Counted from the stretch's first letter, positions 43,783 through 53,528 are shown. The stretch: 64,000 nucleotides of DNA from Salinibacterium sp. G-O1 (GCF_030063305.1 NZ_JASISV010000002.1:1008764-1072763), one strand, 5' to 3'. The notes: generated by a model not told the origin, from the letters alone. A program made the numbers and translations.

Positions 43783-44696
43783 GCCATCGCGATCTGAACG
43801 TCGTCTGCCACGGAGCCGAGGATGGTGTAATCCGCGCGAGTCTCCTGGAGGAACGAGGCTGGGACGAACTCGCTGACCGGCCCGTGCGCAGCAAGACGGG
43901 CGATGAATCTCTGCCACGACACCCCGGCTCCCAAATCGCCGTCAAGCCAGAATGAGCGATGTTTCGCGCCCAGGATGTCCTTCGGGCCGATCGTGGCGGC
44001 CATCGGTGGCACCCACGACCAGTCCGCTCCAAAGGAATGCAGGGCATTCTGCATGATCGTCATCGGATGCAGTTCGACCATTCGCCCCGGCGCTGCGCGG
44101 AAGGCGTCGAGATCTCCCGCAAATTCGTGCCCAAGGTGTGGCTCCCAGAACGCGATGTGCCCACTCCAGCCGACGCCGCCGTAACAGACGTCCGCGCCCC
44201 CGGCGTCCTCAATCATGCTCGAATAATCGGCAATGTTGGCGGTATCCGGGAAGTGGATGTTGGATTCGGCTGGTCGCAGCGCCGGGTCGATCAAGGAGAA
44301 GAAATTCGCCCACATTGCCGTGCGGAACGATCCCGCCCACTCCGCTGGCGCCGTCTGTCCGTGCTCATCGGCATATTCATCCATGTTGAAGGTGGTCACA
44401 TGGGAGAGGCTGATGCGCTGCTCGTTGATGGTTTTTGCAGCCAACGCGTACTGCGGGACGGGGCCGACGGGGAGGATGGCGACGAAGTCACGTGACTCGT
44501 CCCTGGCTTGCGTGATGCGGCCGACGATGTCATCGGCGAAAGCCGAATAGAACGCGTCCTTGTCGTCTTCCACGCGAATGTGGAAGTCGGGGTTGGTGTG
44601 CGTGGTGATGTCTTCGCGCCGGATCTGGCGGGCGGCGGCGCACGCCTCTGAGTCACGAAACGGCAGGAATGACGCGAGTTCGTAGTGAAAGGTCAC
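43779..44696 (-). CDS. Divergent NagB-like sugar-phosphate isomerase
   Basis: A 305-residue protein of the glucosamine-6-phosphate isomerase/6-phosphogluconolactonase fold. The family histidine is in VGWSGHIAFWEP near residue 173 (canonical NagB has GxxGHIAFNEP), and TTFNMDEYADEHG near 115 gives the acidic pair. These changes suggest another amino-sugar or sugar-phosphate substrate. The GTG at 44696 overlaps the ROK stop (GTGA). Lying between a ROK regulator and ABC genes, it likely acts on the imported sugar after phosphorylation; no kinase gene is nearby. Confidence 0.78.
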   Translation of the reverse strand: MTFHYELASFLPFRDSEACAAARQIRREDITTHTNPDFHIRVEDDKDAFYSAFADDIVGRITQARDESRDFVAILPVGPVPQYALAAKTINEQRISLSHVTTFNMDEYADEHGQTAPAEWAGSFRTAMWANFFSLIDPALRPAESNIHFPDTANIADYSSMIEDAGGADVCYGGVGWSGHIAFWEPHLGHEFAGDLDAFRAAPGRMVELHPMTIMQNALHSFGADWSWVPPMAATIGPKDILGAKHRSFWLDGDLGAGVSWQRFIARLAAHGPVSEFVPASFLQETRADYTILGSVADDVQIAMA

Positions 44697-45955
44697 GCTG
44701 GTAACACCTCTTTCATTGGTTCGGTGATGAAGGAGAAACTCAGTTCGTCCGCTATTTCCATCGCGCGGCGCACTGCCCCCAGGGCGGTGGCGTCGCTTCC
44801 CAGCGTGCTCAGCCTGATCGTGGTCGGATGAGGAGTAAATCGACTGACACCGTCGCGAATCGGCCCGAGCACGGCTTCTCCGGCATCCGCAATTCCGCCG
44901 CCCACCAGGATCAGCTCCGGGTTGAATGTCGCAGCAATCGTTGCGACGCCCCGGCCAAGACGCCCGAGCAGTGTGGTCGTAATGCCGGCCGCCACGGGAT
45001 CGCCCTGAGCCGCAGCGGCGAAGACAATGCGAGCGTCGATCGCCGATGGGTCCCCGTGGGCCAACTCGAGGAGCACGTGGCCCTCTGGTTCGGAGGCCGC
45101 CGCCATGCCGTGCCTTCGGTAGGCGCGGCCACCCGCGAACCATTCGAAGGCGCCGACCGACCCCTCTGGCGGAACATCCTCGTTGTCGCCGCCGATCTGC
45201 ATGTAGGCGATTTCGCCGGCTGCGCCCGTGCTCCCCCTGAAGAGCTTTCCGTCGATCAGCACGGCGCCACCGATCCCCACCCCGAGTTGGACGAGAAGGA
45301 CATTCTCGGCGTCGCCTGCCCCGCCTCGCCACTGCTCGGCAAGCAGCGCCAGATGACATTCGTTGTCCACCACGATTCTGCACGGCGCCAGATCGCTGAG
45401 TTCCGCGGCGAGATTGAGCCCTTCCCAGCCTTCGATCTGCGGCGCCAGCGAGATCGTGCCGGTGAGAGGATCAACGACGCCGGGCGTTCCCACGGAGATT
45501 GCGTGCAGTGCGCTAGCCGCCACGCCGCCGCGTTCGAGCACATCGGCGACCGTGGACCTGATCGCTGCCAGGACGTCACTCGCGCGGGCAGACCGTGGGT
45601 GTTCGGCGCGACCCTGGGCTACCACCGCGCCAGAAAGATCCGCCAATTTGACGACGGAGTTGTCAGCGCCAGCGTCGATTCCCAGCACGTATCCGAGTGT
45701 CGCGTGGAAGGTCAGGAGTTTTGCTTTGGGCCCGCGTCGACGTGGAATCTCGTCGCTCGATGCCTCCGTCTCAAGAACGTATCCGAGTGCCAGCAGCTGG
45801 TCCACAACGTGCGCCACCGTGGGATTCGAGAGGCCTGCTTCACGTGCAAGCTGCGGACGCGAGATGGGACCACTCTTGCGAATGACTTCGAGCACGACAG
45901 TCGTGTTCAACTGCCGCAGGAGGCTCGGCGAGTCAGCCGCAAGAGTGGTCCGCAT
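44693..45955 (-). CDS. ROK family transcriptional regulator
   Basis: A 420-residue regulator. An N-terminal winged helix (residues about 15-70: SGPISRPQLAREAGLSNPTVAHVV) precedes a ROK sugar-kinase-like domain with LGIDAGADNSVVKL near 90 and QLGVGIGGAVLIDG near 228. The usual ROK zinc motif (CxCGxxGC) is absent; the region reads GGDNEDVPPEGS. It likely represses the operon until the sugar or its phosphate is present. Its probable target is the AT-rich dyad at 47111-47140, in front of the first gene of the operon. Confidence 0.88.
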   Translation of the reverse strand: MRTTLAADSPSLLRQLNTTVVLEVIRKSGPISRPQLAREAGLSNPTVAHVVDQLLALGYVLETEASSDEIPRRRGPKAKLLTFHATLGYVLGIDAGADNSVVKLADLSGAVVAQGRAEHPRSARASDVLAAIRSTVADVLERGGVAASALHAISVGTPGVVDPLTGTISLAPQIEGWEGLNLAAELSDLAPCRIVVDNECHLALLAEQWRGGAGDAENVLLVQLGVGIGGAVLIDGKLFRGSTGAAGEIAYMQIGGDNEDVPPEGSVGAFEWFAGGRAYRRHGMAAASEPEGHVLLELAHGDPSAIDARIVFAAAAQGDPVAAGITTTLLGRLGRGVATIAATFNPELILVGGGIADAGEAVLGPIRDGVSRFTPHPTTIRLSTLGSDATALGAVRRAMEIADELSFSFITEPMKEVLPA

Positions 45956-45987
45956 GTCTTATTCCTTCGTGGGCGTCTAACGTCGGG

Positions 45988-47064
45988 TCAGCGTGCGGGG
46001 CAGTACTGGGCGTATTCTCCGACGCAGATTTCGTCCCAGGTGATGAGACCGTCGGCGATCACCGTTTCCTCGATGTTGTCGGCCCGTACCGTGACGGGAT
46101 CGATCATCATTGCGGGAACTTTCCTCCCCTCGTTGTCCACCTCGGCGGTGATGCCCGTGGGCTCCTCCCCGCGAAGCAACTGCACGGCAAGATCCGCCGC
46201 GAGCTTCGCCTGTGTGCCGTAGGAGAAGTAGACGGTGAAGGTCTGCTCGCCAGCGAGGATGTGCTGAAGCGCCGGTACCGTCCCGTCGAGTCCGCTGATG
46301 GGAATCATGGGCAGCTGGTGCGACTTGAGCGCCGAGACGACGGCGTTGGCGAGGGTGTCGTTTGCTGCCACGACTCCGTCGATCTTGTTGTTGGATGCTG
46401 TGAGCATCTGCTCGAAGATCGTGAGGGCGGTCGCGCCGTCCCAATCTTTGACAGCCTGGTCATCGACCTTCACCATGTCGCCCGAGTCGATGAGAGGGTC
46501 GAGGATCTTGTTGTATCCGATGGCGAGGTCCGTCGCGAATGAATCCGTCGGCGCACCATTGAGGATCGCAATGTTGGGCGTGTCGACGTCTTTCAGGTCC
46601 TCGACGATGCCCTCGCCCTGCAACTGTCCGGCGGCGGTGGCGTCTCCCGAAACGTAGTAATCGGCGTTGCCTCCCACGGTCAGGCGGTCGTAGTCGATAA
46701 CAGTTACGCCCTGCGCCTGCGCCTCATCGATGATGGCGGCCCCCGAGCCGTTGTCGAGGTTGACGAGTACGAGAACTGTGGCGCCGTCAGTGATCGCCTG
46801 CTCTGCCTGGCTCCGCTGCACGTTCGCATCGCCCTCGGCGTTGCTGATGAGGTATTCGTCTGTGGTCAGGCCGGCAGCTTCGAATGCCTGCTCGAAGAAG
46901 ACCCTGTCTGCTGTCTCCCAGCGGGGTGACGACTTGGAGTCGGGAAGCAGTACGGCAATCTTCCCGCCTCCGTCTGAACCCGGGGTTGCTGTGTCGCTGC
47001 TGCAGGCGCCCAGCCCTGTCACCAGCACTCCGGCGGTGAGGACTGCAAGCAATTTGGTGCGCAT
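45988..47064 (-). CDS. Sugar ABC substrate-binding lipoprotein (XylF-like)
   Basis: A 358-residue exported periplasmic-binding-protein type. Signal sequence ends in lipobox LGAC with cysteine at residue 21. The mature start IAVLLPDSKSSPRWETADRVF and the YVSGDATAAGQLQGEG segment near 148 match the xylose/multiple-sugar group (XylF, ChvE). AAGGA precedes the ATG at 47064. It is the first gene of an operon that runs through ROK, NagB-like, ATPase and permease. Confidence 0.88.
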   Translation of the reverse strand: MRTKLLAVLTAGVLVTGLGACSSDTATPGSDGGGKIAVLLPDSKSSPRWETADRVFFEQAFEAAGLTTDEYLISNAEGDANVQRSQAEQAITDGATVLVLVNLDNGSGAAIIDEAQAQGVTVIDYDRLTVGGNADYYVSGDATAAGQLQGEGIVEDLKDVDTPNIAILNGAPTDSFATDLAIGYNKILDPLIDSGDMVKVDDQAVKDWDGATALTIFEQMLTASNNKIDGVVAANDTLANAVVSALKSHQLPMIPISGLDGTVPALQHILAGEQTFTVYFSYGTQAKLAADLAVQLLRGEEPTGITAEVDNEGRKVPAMMIDPVTVRADNIEETVIADGLITWDEICVGEYAQYCPAR

Positions 47065-47110
47065 CGCTATTCCTTTCGGCCCGTGCGGCAGTTGTACTCT
47101 CCACACTGTC

Positions 47111-47140
47111 AATAATTAGTAAACATTGTTGTTAATTATT
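47111..47140. promoter_or_regulatory. AT-rich dyad, likely operator of the sugar operon
   Basis: AATAATTA at 47111-47118 is repeated in inverse at 47133-47140, and the full 15-base half-sites agree at 11 positions. The region is far richer in A and T than the rest of the window. A TTGACA box for the reverse strand lies at 47149-47154, and AACAAT 18 bases from it could serve as -10. ROK repressors use AT-rich dyads of this kind. Confidence 0.55.
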
Positions 47141-47174
47141 AGTCGGTGTGTCAAGAACCAAAATGCCCAGCGAA

Positions 47175-47540
47175 TCAGTCCGCGGACTCCCGCGTCGCGC
47201 GTTCGACGACCTCCTCGAGGTCATCCACGTGCATGAGATCAGAGCGGAAGTTTCCGGTGCGATAGCCCGCACGCGCCACCATGTGGGCCGAGATCGGTGA
47301 CGTCAGCATCTGAAACACCAGGATGGGCGCAAGCACCAGCAGGGTCGACCAGCTGCGCGACGACAGCGCGATGGCGGCGAGGATGAAAATCAGGCCAAGG
47401 ATCTGCGGCTTCGTTGCGGCGTGAAGGCGGCTGAGGGCATCCGGGAATCGAACCAGACCCACCCCCGCGGCCATCGAGAGGAACGCGCCGAGCAGGAGCA
47501 AGACCGCCGCGAGCAGGTCGAGCACGTCGTCAGGCATCAT
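47175..47540 (-). CDS. mrpG: Mrp-type Na+/H+ antiporter subunit G
   Basis: A 121-residue membrane protein with three hydrophobic segments and the MrpG/PhaG motif RFPDALSRLHAATKPQILGL near residue 31. It ends the mrp operon and overlaps mrpF by four bases (ATGA). With the other subunits it forms the multi-subunit proton-driven sodium exporter. Confidence 0.93.
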   Translation of the reverse strand: MMPDDVLDLLAAVLLLLGAFLSMAAGVGLVRFPDALSRLHAATKPQILGLIFILAAIALSSRSWSTLLVLAPILVFQMLTSPISAHMVARAGYRTGNFRSDLMHVDDLEEVVERATRESAD

Positions 47541-47854
47541 GAGCCACCCTTCGCGGCCTGATGGTCATCGGGAGGAACTGCGCCCGTGATGGCACGATCC
47601 TGCTTGGAGACGTATCTCGCCACTGCCACGGTGGCGAAGATGGCAATCGCAGAGAGCACCAGCATGATCGGGACGCTGCGAGAGTGGTTGTTGATCACCA
47701 TGTCGGCGCCGACCGCGAGGATCAGTGTCGTAAGCAGCACGTCGGAGGCGATCATCCGGTCGAGGATCGACGGTCCGCGCACTATTCGGTAGAGCGTGAG
47801 GAGAGCACCCACCACAAAGAGAATTGCGACGGCGATATAGATAGCGGCGATCAT
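47537..47854 (-). CDS. mrpF: Mrp-type Na+/H+ antiporter subunit F
   Basis: A 105-residue subunit with three hydrophobic segments and the RIVRGPSILDRMIASDVLLT motif near residue 23, characteristic of MrpF. It overlaps mrpE and mrpG by four bases each. Its C-terminal tail of about 20 residues is hydrophilic. Confidence 0.93.
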   Translation of the reverse strand: MIAAIYIAVAILFVVGALLTLYRIVRGPSILDRMIASDVLLTTLILAVGADMVINNHSRSVPIMLVLSAIAIFATVAVARYVSKQDRAITGAVPPDDHQAAKGGS

Positions 47855-48510
47855 GAGTCGCGACCCTTCCGAGGTGGACTGACCGGGATGCCCGCGGTGG
47901 GCCCGCTCATCGCCAGCACTCCTGTCGCTTTCACGTCGGCTGCCGAGCCGAGTGCCCTCACGAGCGCCCGTTCGACCGAGAGAACCTTAAGCCGCAGCGC
48001 GATGACCGCCTCATCACTATCGGTAGTGAGTGCGTGCAGGTAGATGATCGACTCGTGACGATCAACCTCAGCCACGATCGAGCCTGGGATGAGCGAGATC
48101 GCTATCGAGGTGAGAGTGATGATGAAGTCTGACCGGGTGACCAGGTCGACGGCGACCATGCTGTTGCGGGTGATCCCCCGCGGACCGAGCGCCTGAAACG
48201 CCACCCCGAATGAGCCGACCACGAGGTCAGCCGCAAATCGTGCCAAAAATACCGCGAACCAGAACGGGTTGAAGCGGCCGGATAGCTCAACCGGCGGCAG
48301 GTAAAACGACCGGGTGACGGCGAAGGCGACCAACATTCCACTGACGAAGCTGAGCCAGCTGAGCGTTCCCCAGAGCAACATCCACAGCGCCACGAGGGTG
48401 ATCAGCAACGGAAGCTGCACCCACAAGCGCCACCGCAGTTCTTTGCGCGTCGCAGGCGCTGGCGGGACTGCCTCGGGGGCGCCCGGGTATACGGTTCCGG
48501 TATTAGTCAT
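47851..48510 (-). CDS. mrpE: Mrp-type Na+/H+ antiporter subunit E
   Basis: A 219-residue subunit with two or three N-terminal hydrophobic segments and a cytosolic part containing ISLIPGSIVAEVDRHESIIYLHAL near 145, the MrpE signature. The ATG at 48510 follows GGAGG and overlaps the mrpD stop by eight bases; an upstream in-frame reading looks spurious. Confidence 0.92.
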   Translation of the reverse strand: MTNTGTVYPGAPEAVPPAPATRKELRWRLWVQLPLLITLVALWMLLWGTLSWLSFVSGMLVAFAVTRSFYLPPVELSGRFNPFWFAVFLARFAADLVVGSFGVAFQALGPRGITRNSMVAVDLVTRSDFIITLTSIAISLIPGSIVAEVDRHESIIYLHALTTDSDEAVIALRLKVLSVERALVRALGSAADVKATGVLAMSGPTAGIPVSPPRKGRDS

Positions 48511-50095
48511 CAGTACCTCCCGGATCGGGGTCGCCGGGGCCGGAATTGCCGGGGAAGACGATATCGACATAGGTTGTCGGGCCCTCGAGGTTTTCACCAG
48601 CCCGCGCGCTCAAGCTGTAGAGCGGGCCAGCGAAGACAGTGAGCGCCAGGCTCACCACGACCATGCCCGCTGTCGCGCCAATCATGAGACCGGGGAGGCG
48701 TCGGGTCGCCTGGACTGTTCTTCCGCCCGGAGCCTCCTTGACGTTGTCGAGCAGCGGCGATTCGTAGCCTTCGACGTCGTCGGCTGGCCGCCAGAAAGCC
48801 ATGTTCCACACGCGGATGAGCGCGTACAACGTGAGCAGCGACACGAGTGCGCCTGCGCCGATGAGCACATACGCGAGCGGCGATCCCTGCTGGGCGCTCG
48901 CCTCAAACAACGCGAGCTTTCCGATGAAACCTGAAAAAGGCGGAATGCCCCCCAGGTTCAGGGCGGGCAGGAAGAAGAGCACAGCGACGATCGGTGCCGC
49001 TTTCAGCAGCCCGCCGAGCTTTGTGATGGAGGTGCTGCCGCCGACGCGTTCGATCAGACCGGCCCCAAGGAACAGGGTGGTCTGCACGATGATGTGGTGA
49101 ACGATGTAGTAGATGGCCGCGGTCGTTCCGGCGGCCGAACCCAGGGACACGCCCAGGATCATGTAGCCGATATGGCTCACGAGGGTGAATGACAGCAGCC
49201 GCTTGATGTCGGCCTGCGCCACCGCACCCAACACACCCACCACCATCGTCAGCAGCGCAATAATCATGAGCGCGATGTTCAGCTGGGGCCCCGGGAAGAT
49301 GATCGTCTCGGTGCGGATGATCGCGTACACGCCCACCTTCGTCAGCAACCCGGCAAAAACCGCGGTGACCGGTGCTGGCGCGGTGGGATACGAGTCCGGC
49401 AACCAGAACGACAGCGGGAACACCGCCGCCTTGATGCCGAACGCGATCAGCAGCATGACGTGCAGGATCACCTGGACGTCGATCGGTATCTCGGCCATCC
49501 TGAGCGAGATCTGGGCGATGTTGACAGTTCCCACGGCCCCATAAATCATCGCGATGGAGGCGAGAAAGAGCATCGACGAGACGAGACTCACCACAATGTA
49601 GGTCGTGCCCGCCCTGATGCGCTCCTCGGTTCCACCGAGGGTGATGAGCACATAGCTCGAGACCAGCAGGATCTCGAAGCCGACATACAGATTGAACAGG
49701 TCGCCCGCGATGAACGCGTTGAAGACTCCGGTCGCCAGGATCAGGTAGGTCGGGTAATAGATCGAGACCGGGGTTTCATGGTCACCGTCTGCGAGACCCT
49801 GGCCGACCGAGAAGACGAGCACGGCGAGCAGCACGAGCGCCGAAACCACGACCATCAAAGCCGCGAGCCGGTCGACCACGAGCACAATGCCGAACGGTGC
49901 TTCCCAGCCGCCGACCTCCATCGCCAGCGACCCCTGCAGGTCCACCGTGTACAGCAGGATTGCGCCAATGGCCAACACGATCACCAGCGCGATGATCGTG
50001 ACGATCCGCTGAGCCTGAGGTCTCTTGCCCAGGATGAGCGTCGTGGCCGACGCGACCAGCGGCACGAGCACAACGAGCGGTACGAGCCAGTTCAT
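48503..50095 (-). CDS. mrpD: Mrp-type Na+/H+ antiporter subunit D
   Basis: A 530-residue proton-channel-like subunit homologous to NuoL/M/N, with about 14 hydrophobic segments. The SFWLPDSYPTAPAPVTAVFAG segment near residue 222 and LSFTLVSHIGYMILG near 303 carry the conserved lysine/histidine region. The C-terminal 50 residues are hydrophilic. It lies between mrpC and mrpE with four- and eight-base overlaps. Confidence 0.95.
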   Translation of the reverse strand: MNWLVPLVVLVPLVASATTLILGKRPQAQRIVTIIALVIVLAIGAILLYTVDLQGSLAMEVGGWEAPFGIVLVVDRLAALMVVVSALVLLAVLVFSVGQGLADGDHETPVSIYYPTYLILATGVFNAFIAGDLFNLYVGFEILLVSSYVLITLGGTEERIRAGTTYIVVSLVSSMLFLASIAMIYGAVGTVNIAQISLRMAEIPIDVQVILHVMLLIAFGIKAAVFPLSFWLPDSYPTAPAPVTAVFAGLLTKVGVYAIIRTETIIFPGPQLNIALMIIALLTMVVGVLGAVAQADIKRLLSFTLVSHIGYMILGVSLGSAAGTTAAIYYIVHHIIVQTTLFLGAGLIERVGGSTSITKLGGLLKAAPIVAVLFFLPALNLGGIPPFSGFIGKLALFEASAQQGSPLAYVLIGAGALVSLLTLYALIRVWNMAFWRPADDVEGYESPLLDNVKEAPGGRTVQATRRLPGLMIGATAGMVVVSLALTVFAGPLYSLSARAGENLEGPTTYVDIVFPGNSGPGDPDPGGTDD

Positions 50096-50619
50096 CGTGC
50101 GCTCCCATCGTCGGTGGACGTGTCCGCCCCCGATGTCGCGTTGTCTGCGGCGTCCTCAAGCTCGACCTCGAGTTCCCCCGCTGTCGACACCGCGGCCTCG
50201 CCCCGGAGCCCGAACTCGGTGTCAGACGAGTCGGTATCAGAGCCGTCACTCGGCAGCAGAAGTGTGCCGGTTCTGAGGGCAATGTCGTCGGCGTCGTCCT
50301 GCACGTTGTCCTGCCTGGCGAGCTTCCACGACCGGTAGATGAGCGCCATCAGGAATGCCGAGACACCGAACGTGATCACGATCGCGGTCAGGATGAGCGC
50401 CTCAGGCAACGGATCCGTCATGTCCTCCGGCGCCACCCCGTCGGCCACGATCGGGGCGGATCCCACCTTGCCCGCCGTGATGAGGATGAGGAGGTTCGTG
50501 GCATTGCCGACGAGCAGGAAGCCGAGGAGCACCCTCGTCATGCTGCGCTCGAGCAGAAGATAGATGCCGCTCGCGTACAACGCCGCCATGACCACGAGGA
50601 GCACGAGTGACACACTCAC
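50092..50619 (-). CDS. mrpC: Mrp-type Na+/H+ antiporter subunit C
   Basis: A 175-residue subunit homologous to NuoK with three hydrophobic segments and LLGFLLVGNATNLLIL near residue 32. An acidic, low-complexity tail of about 60 residues (after 115) is longer than in typical MrpC. It overlaps mrpA and mrpD by four bases. Confidence 0.93.
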   Translation of the reverse strand: MSVSLVLLVVMAALYASGIYLLLERSMTRVLLGFLLVGNATNLLILITAGKVGSAPIVADGVAPEDMTDPLPEALILTAIVITFGVSAFLMALIYRSWKLARQDNVQDDADDIALRTGTLLLPSDGSDTDSSDTEFGLRGEAAVSTAGELEVELEDAADNATSGADTSTDDGSAR

Positions 50620-53528
50620 GATGTCGCCCTCCGTTCGCCGCTGGCTACCTTCTCGACCGGATTCTCGTGCACGCCGTCTTCTTCATACTGACGATCGACC
50701 TCTGCACCGAGACTGCGCAGCACATCGAGCACGAGACCGATCACCACGAGGTAGACCCCAATATCGAAAATGGTGGATGTCACAAAGGTCAGCTCTCCGA
50801 AGATGCCGAGCTCCCATTCGAAGTAGGACGACGTGAGAGCATCGGCCCCGAAGATCAGAGGCACCATCGCGGTTCCGACGGCGAGCACAAGCCCGACCCC
50901 CAGCAGCTTTCCCGCGTCGACGGGAGCGGCGGCCCCCAGCTCATGGCGGCCACCGGCCAGATATCGCGCCACCAGCGCCATTCCGGCGACGAGACCACCC
51001 GCGAATCCGCCGCCAGGCGCATTGTGCCCCGCCAGCAACAGGTAAAGCGACACAACAATCACCGGGTGGAAGATCAGGCGCACAACCACCTCAAGCAGGA
51101 TGGATCGGTTGCGGTCTGCCAGGGTTCGTCCGGCAAGCAGCCACGACCCGCGGTCGGTGGTCGTGGGGTCGCTCGACCGCCGGAGCCGGGCGCGCGCCGT
51201 CTTCTTCGCTTCGCGTCTTGCCACCGTCGGCAGGTTGTCGACGCCACGGCCGCTGATGAAAATCAGGCTGGCAACACCCGTGGCCGCCGCGATGATCACC
51301 GACAGCTCGCCCATCGTGTCCCAACCTCTGAGATCGACGAGCGCGACATTGACGATGTTCCGGCCGTGACCCTCCTCGAAGGCAAGCTGGGCCCACTCGA
51401 GCGAGATCGGCAGCTCGGTTCGTGCCCCCAACGCCACCACAGCCACAACGGCCATCAGCAGTCCAACGGATCCACCGATGACGGCACGAATTCCCTTATG
51501 CGCCGTGCCGTGCTGGTGCCCCAGCCGCGCCGGCAGCCTGCGCAGCACGAGCATGAACGCCACGAGGGTGACGACCTCCACGAGAATCTGGGTTAGAGCG
51601 AGGTCTGGTGCGCCCTGCAGCGCGAACAGCGCTGACATCCCGATCCCCGTCACGCCGACGAGAACGACGGCCTGGAATCTCTTACCAGCGCGAGTCGCGG
51701 CGACGGCGGCCACGATCATGACGGCGGCGATCGCGAGTTGAGCCGGGTAATCCCAGAGTCTCAGCTCTCCAGTCCAGGTGCGGTTCAGCATAAGCGTGGT
51801 GCCAATGGTGACGGTGAACACGGTCAGGATCACGCCGAGGTAGAACGGCAAAGAACCGCGCTGGGTAAGGCTGGTGGTGCGTGCCGCGGTGCGGTCGATG
51901 AAGCGGATCGACCTGTTGTACGCGGCGGCAGCGGAGAGCCCCGTTCCGAGAGCCTTCTGAATATGCGCGACTCGCTGACGGGCCATGAAGAGCACGCCGC
52001 CGCTGGCGAGCGTCAGCGCTGAAATGGCGAGGGCAGGCTCCAGCCCGTGCCACAAGGCAAGGTGGTACGACTCCTCCCCCGCCGGGAACGCCATTGAGTA
52101 TCCGCTCAGCCAGCCGTCGACGAGGCTTGCCATCAGCCCGAGCGCGAGTCCGCTGGTCGCGAGCAGCGCCGGGGCCAGCAGGAAGTCGACGTGCTCGTTG
52201 ACGGAGCGGCAGGCCTCGACTCCCGGCTTGCGCGAGAACGCACCCCAGAGGAACCTCGCGCTGTATGCCACGGTGAGCACGGATCCCAGCGCCACCCCCA
52301 CGAGCGCGACCCAGCCGAACAGCGAGCCCGCCGTGGCATCCGCCAGCAATGCGGTGAAGACCGCTTCCTTCGCCACAAAACCCAGAGTCGGCGGCAGCCC
52401 CACCATCGACGCAATCGCGGCCGCCGTGATCACGGCCAGCACCGGGGCCTCCCTGCCGAGCCCGGAGAGCTTGCGCAGGTCTCGCGTGCCGGCACGGTGA
52501 TCGATGATGCCCACCGCGAGAAACAGGGTGGACTTGAACAGTGCGTGGGCGAGCAGCAGCGCGGCCCCGGCGAGCGCGGCGTCACGGGTGCCGTACCCAA
52601 CGACGATCAGCATGAATCCGAGCTGGCTGACGGTGCCGTACGCGAGCACGAGCTTGAGGTCGTGCTGCTTGAGCGCGTTCCACCCGCCCAGCACCATCGT
52701 GATCACGCCGAGCCCGATGATGACCTCGTGCCACCCATCGATCTCTGCGAAGCCCGGTGCGAGCCTGGCGACCAGGTAGATTCCGGCCTTCACCATGGCC
52801 GCAGCGTGCAGGTAGGCGCTCACCGGCGTGGGAGCAGCCATGGCCGCCGGCAGCCAGAAGTGGAAGGGGAAGATAGCCGACTTCGAGAGCGCCCCGACCA
52901 GCACCAGCATGATCGCGACGACAGCCAGAGTGTCGGATGGCGCTGCGGCGATGATGGCGGACAGGCTCGAGGTTCCGGTCTCCACGGCCAGCAGCACGAG
53001 CCCGACAAACATGACGAGCCCGCCGAATGTCGTGACCAGCAGGGCCTGGAGCGCCGCTGATCTGCTCGTCTTCTTGCCCGTGTAGTGGCCGATCAGCAGG
53101 TACGAGAGAACGCTCGTGGCTTCCCAGAAAATGAAGAGCAGGTAGACGTCATCCGCCAGCACCAGCCCATACATTGCACCCGCAAACGCCAGCAGCAAAG
53201 CGGCGAACCTGCCAAGCGAGTCTTCGTCGCTGCGAAAATACCTCGCGCAGTAAATCAATACGAGTGCGCCAACGCCGGTGACGACGAGGGTCAGGAGCCA
53301 CGACAGGGTGTCCATCCTGACCGACACCGACATTGCCAGCTCGTCAACCCAGCTCGCACTCTGGACGATCGCTTCGCCCGCCAGAATCCGGGGGCCTTCG
53401 ACAAGTGCTGCGACGAACGCCGCCGTTGGCACGATCGCGGCGATGAAGAACGCGTTGCGACCGAACTGCCGCGTGAACAGGGGCATGACAAGCGACCCAA
53501 CGGCGAAGGCCAGGAGGATCGCGAGCAT
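50616..53528 (-). CDS. mrpA: Mrp-type Na+/H+ antiporter subunit A with fused B domain
   Basis: A 970-residue subunit, longer than single MrpA because an MrpB-like domain is fused at the C-terminus (about residues 820-970, beginning DRGSWLLAGRTLADRNRSILL). The N-terminal part is NuoL-like, with FHFWLPAAMAAPTPVSAYLHAAAMVKAGIY near 220 holding the proton path. The start at 53528 (MLAILLAF) follows GGAAGG. Because of the fusion no separate mrpB gene is expected. It leads the operon and is divergent from pdxH. Confidence 0.94.
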   Translation of the reverse strand: MLAILLAFAVGSLVMPLFTRQFGRNAFFIAAIVPTAAFVAALVEGPRILAGEAIVQSASWVDELAMSVSVRMDTLSWLLTLVVTGVGALVLIYCARYFRSDEDSLGRFAALLLAFAGAMYGLVLADDVYLLFIFWEATSVLSYLLIGHYTGKKTSRSAALQALLVTTFGGLVMFVGLVLLAVETGTSSLSAIIAAAPSDTLAVVAIMLVLVGALSKSAIFPFHFWLPAAMAAPTPVSAYLHAAAMVKAGIYLVARLAPGFAEIDGWHEVIIGLGVITMVLGGWNALKQHDLKLVLAYGTVSQLGFMLIVVGYGTRDAALAGAALLLAHALFKSTLFLAVGIIDHRAGTRDLRKLSGLGREAPVLAVITAAAIASMVGLPPTLGFVAKEAVFTALLADATAGSLFGWVALVGVALGSVLTVAYSARFLWGAFSRKPGVEACRSVNEHVDFLLAPALLATSGLALGLMASLVDGWLSGYSMAFPAGEESYHLALWHGLEPALAISALTLASGGVLFMARQRVAHIQKALGTGLSAAAAYNRSIRFIDRTAARTTSLTQRGSLPFYLGVILTVFTVTIGTTLMLNRTWTGELRLWDYPAQLAIAAVMIVAAVAATRAGKRFQAVVLVGVTGIGMSALFALQGAPDLALTQILVEVVTLVAFMLVLRRLPARLGHQHGTAHKGIRAVIGGSVGLLMAVVAVVALGARTELPISLEWAQLAFEEGHGRNIVNVALVDLRGWDTMGELSVIIAAATGVASLIFISGRGVDNLPTVARREAKKTARARLRRSSDPTTTDRGSWLLAGRTLADRNRSILLEVVVRLIFHPVIVVSLYLLLAGHNAPGGGFAGGLVAGMALVARYLAGGRHELGAAAPVDAGKLLGVGLVLAVGTAMVPLIFGADALTSSYFEWELGIFGELTFVTSTIFDIGVYLVVIGLVLDVLRSLGAEVDRQYEEDGVHENPVEKVASGERRATS

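Noticed and set aside
44828..46222. Long forward frame (464 codons) opposite the ROK and XylF genes
   Set aside because: It spans two real reverse genes and their junction and contains no family motif.
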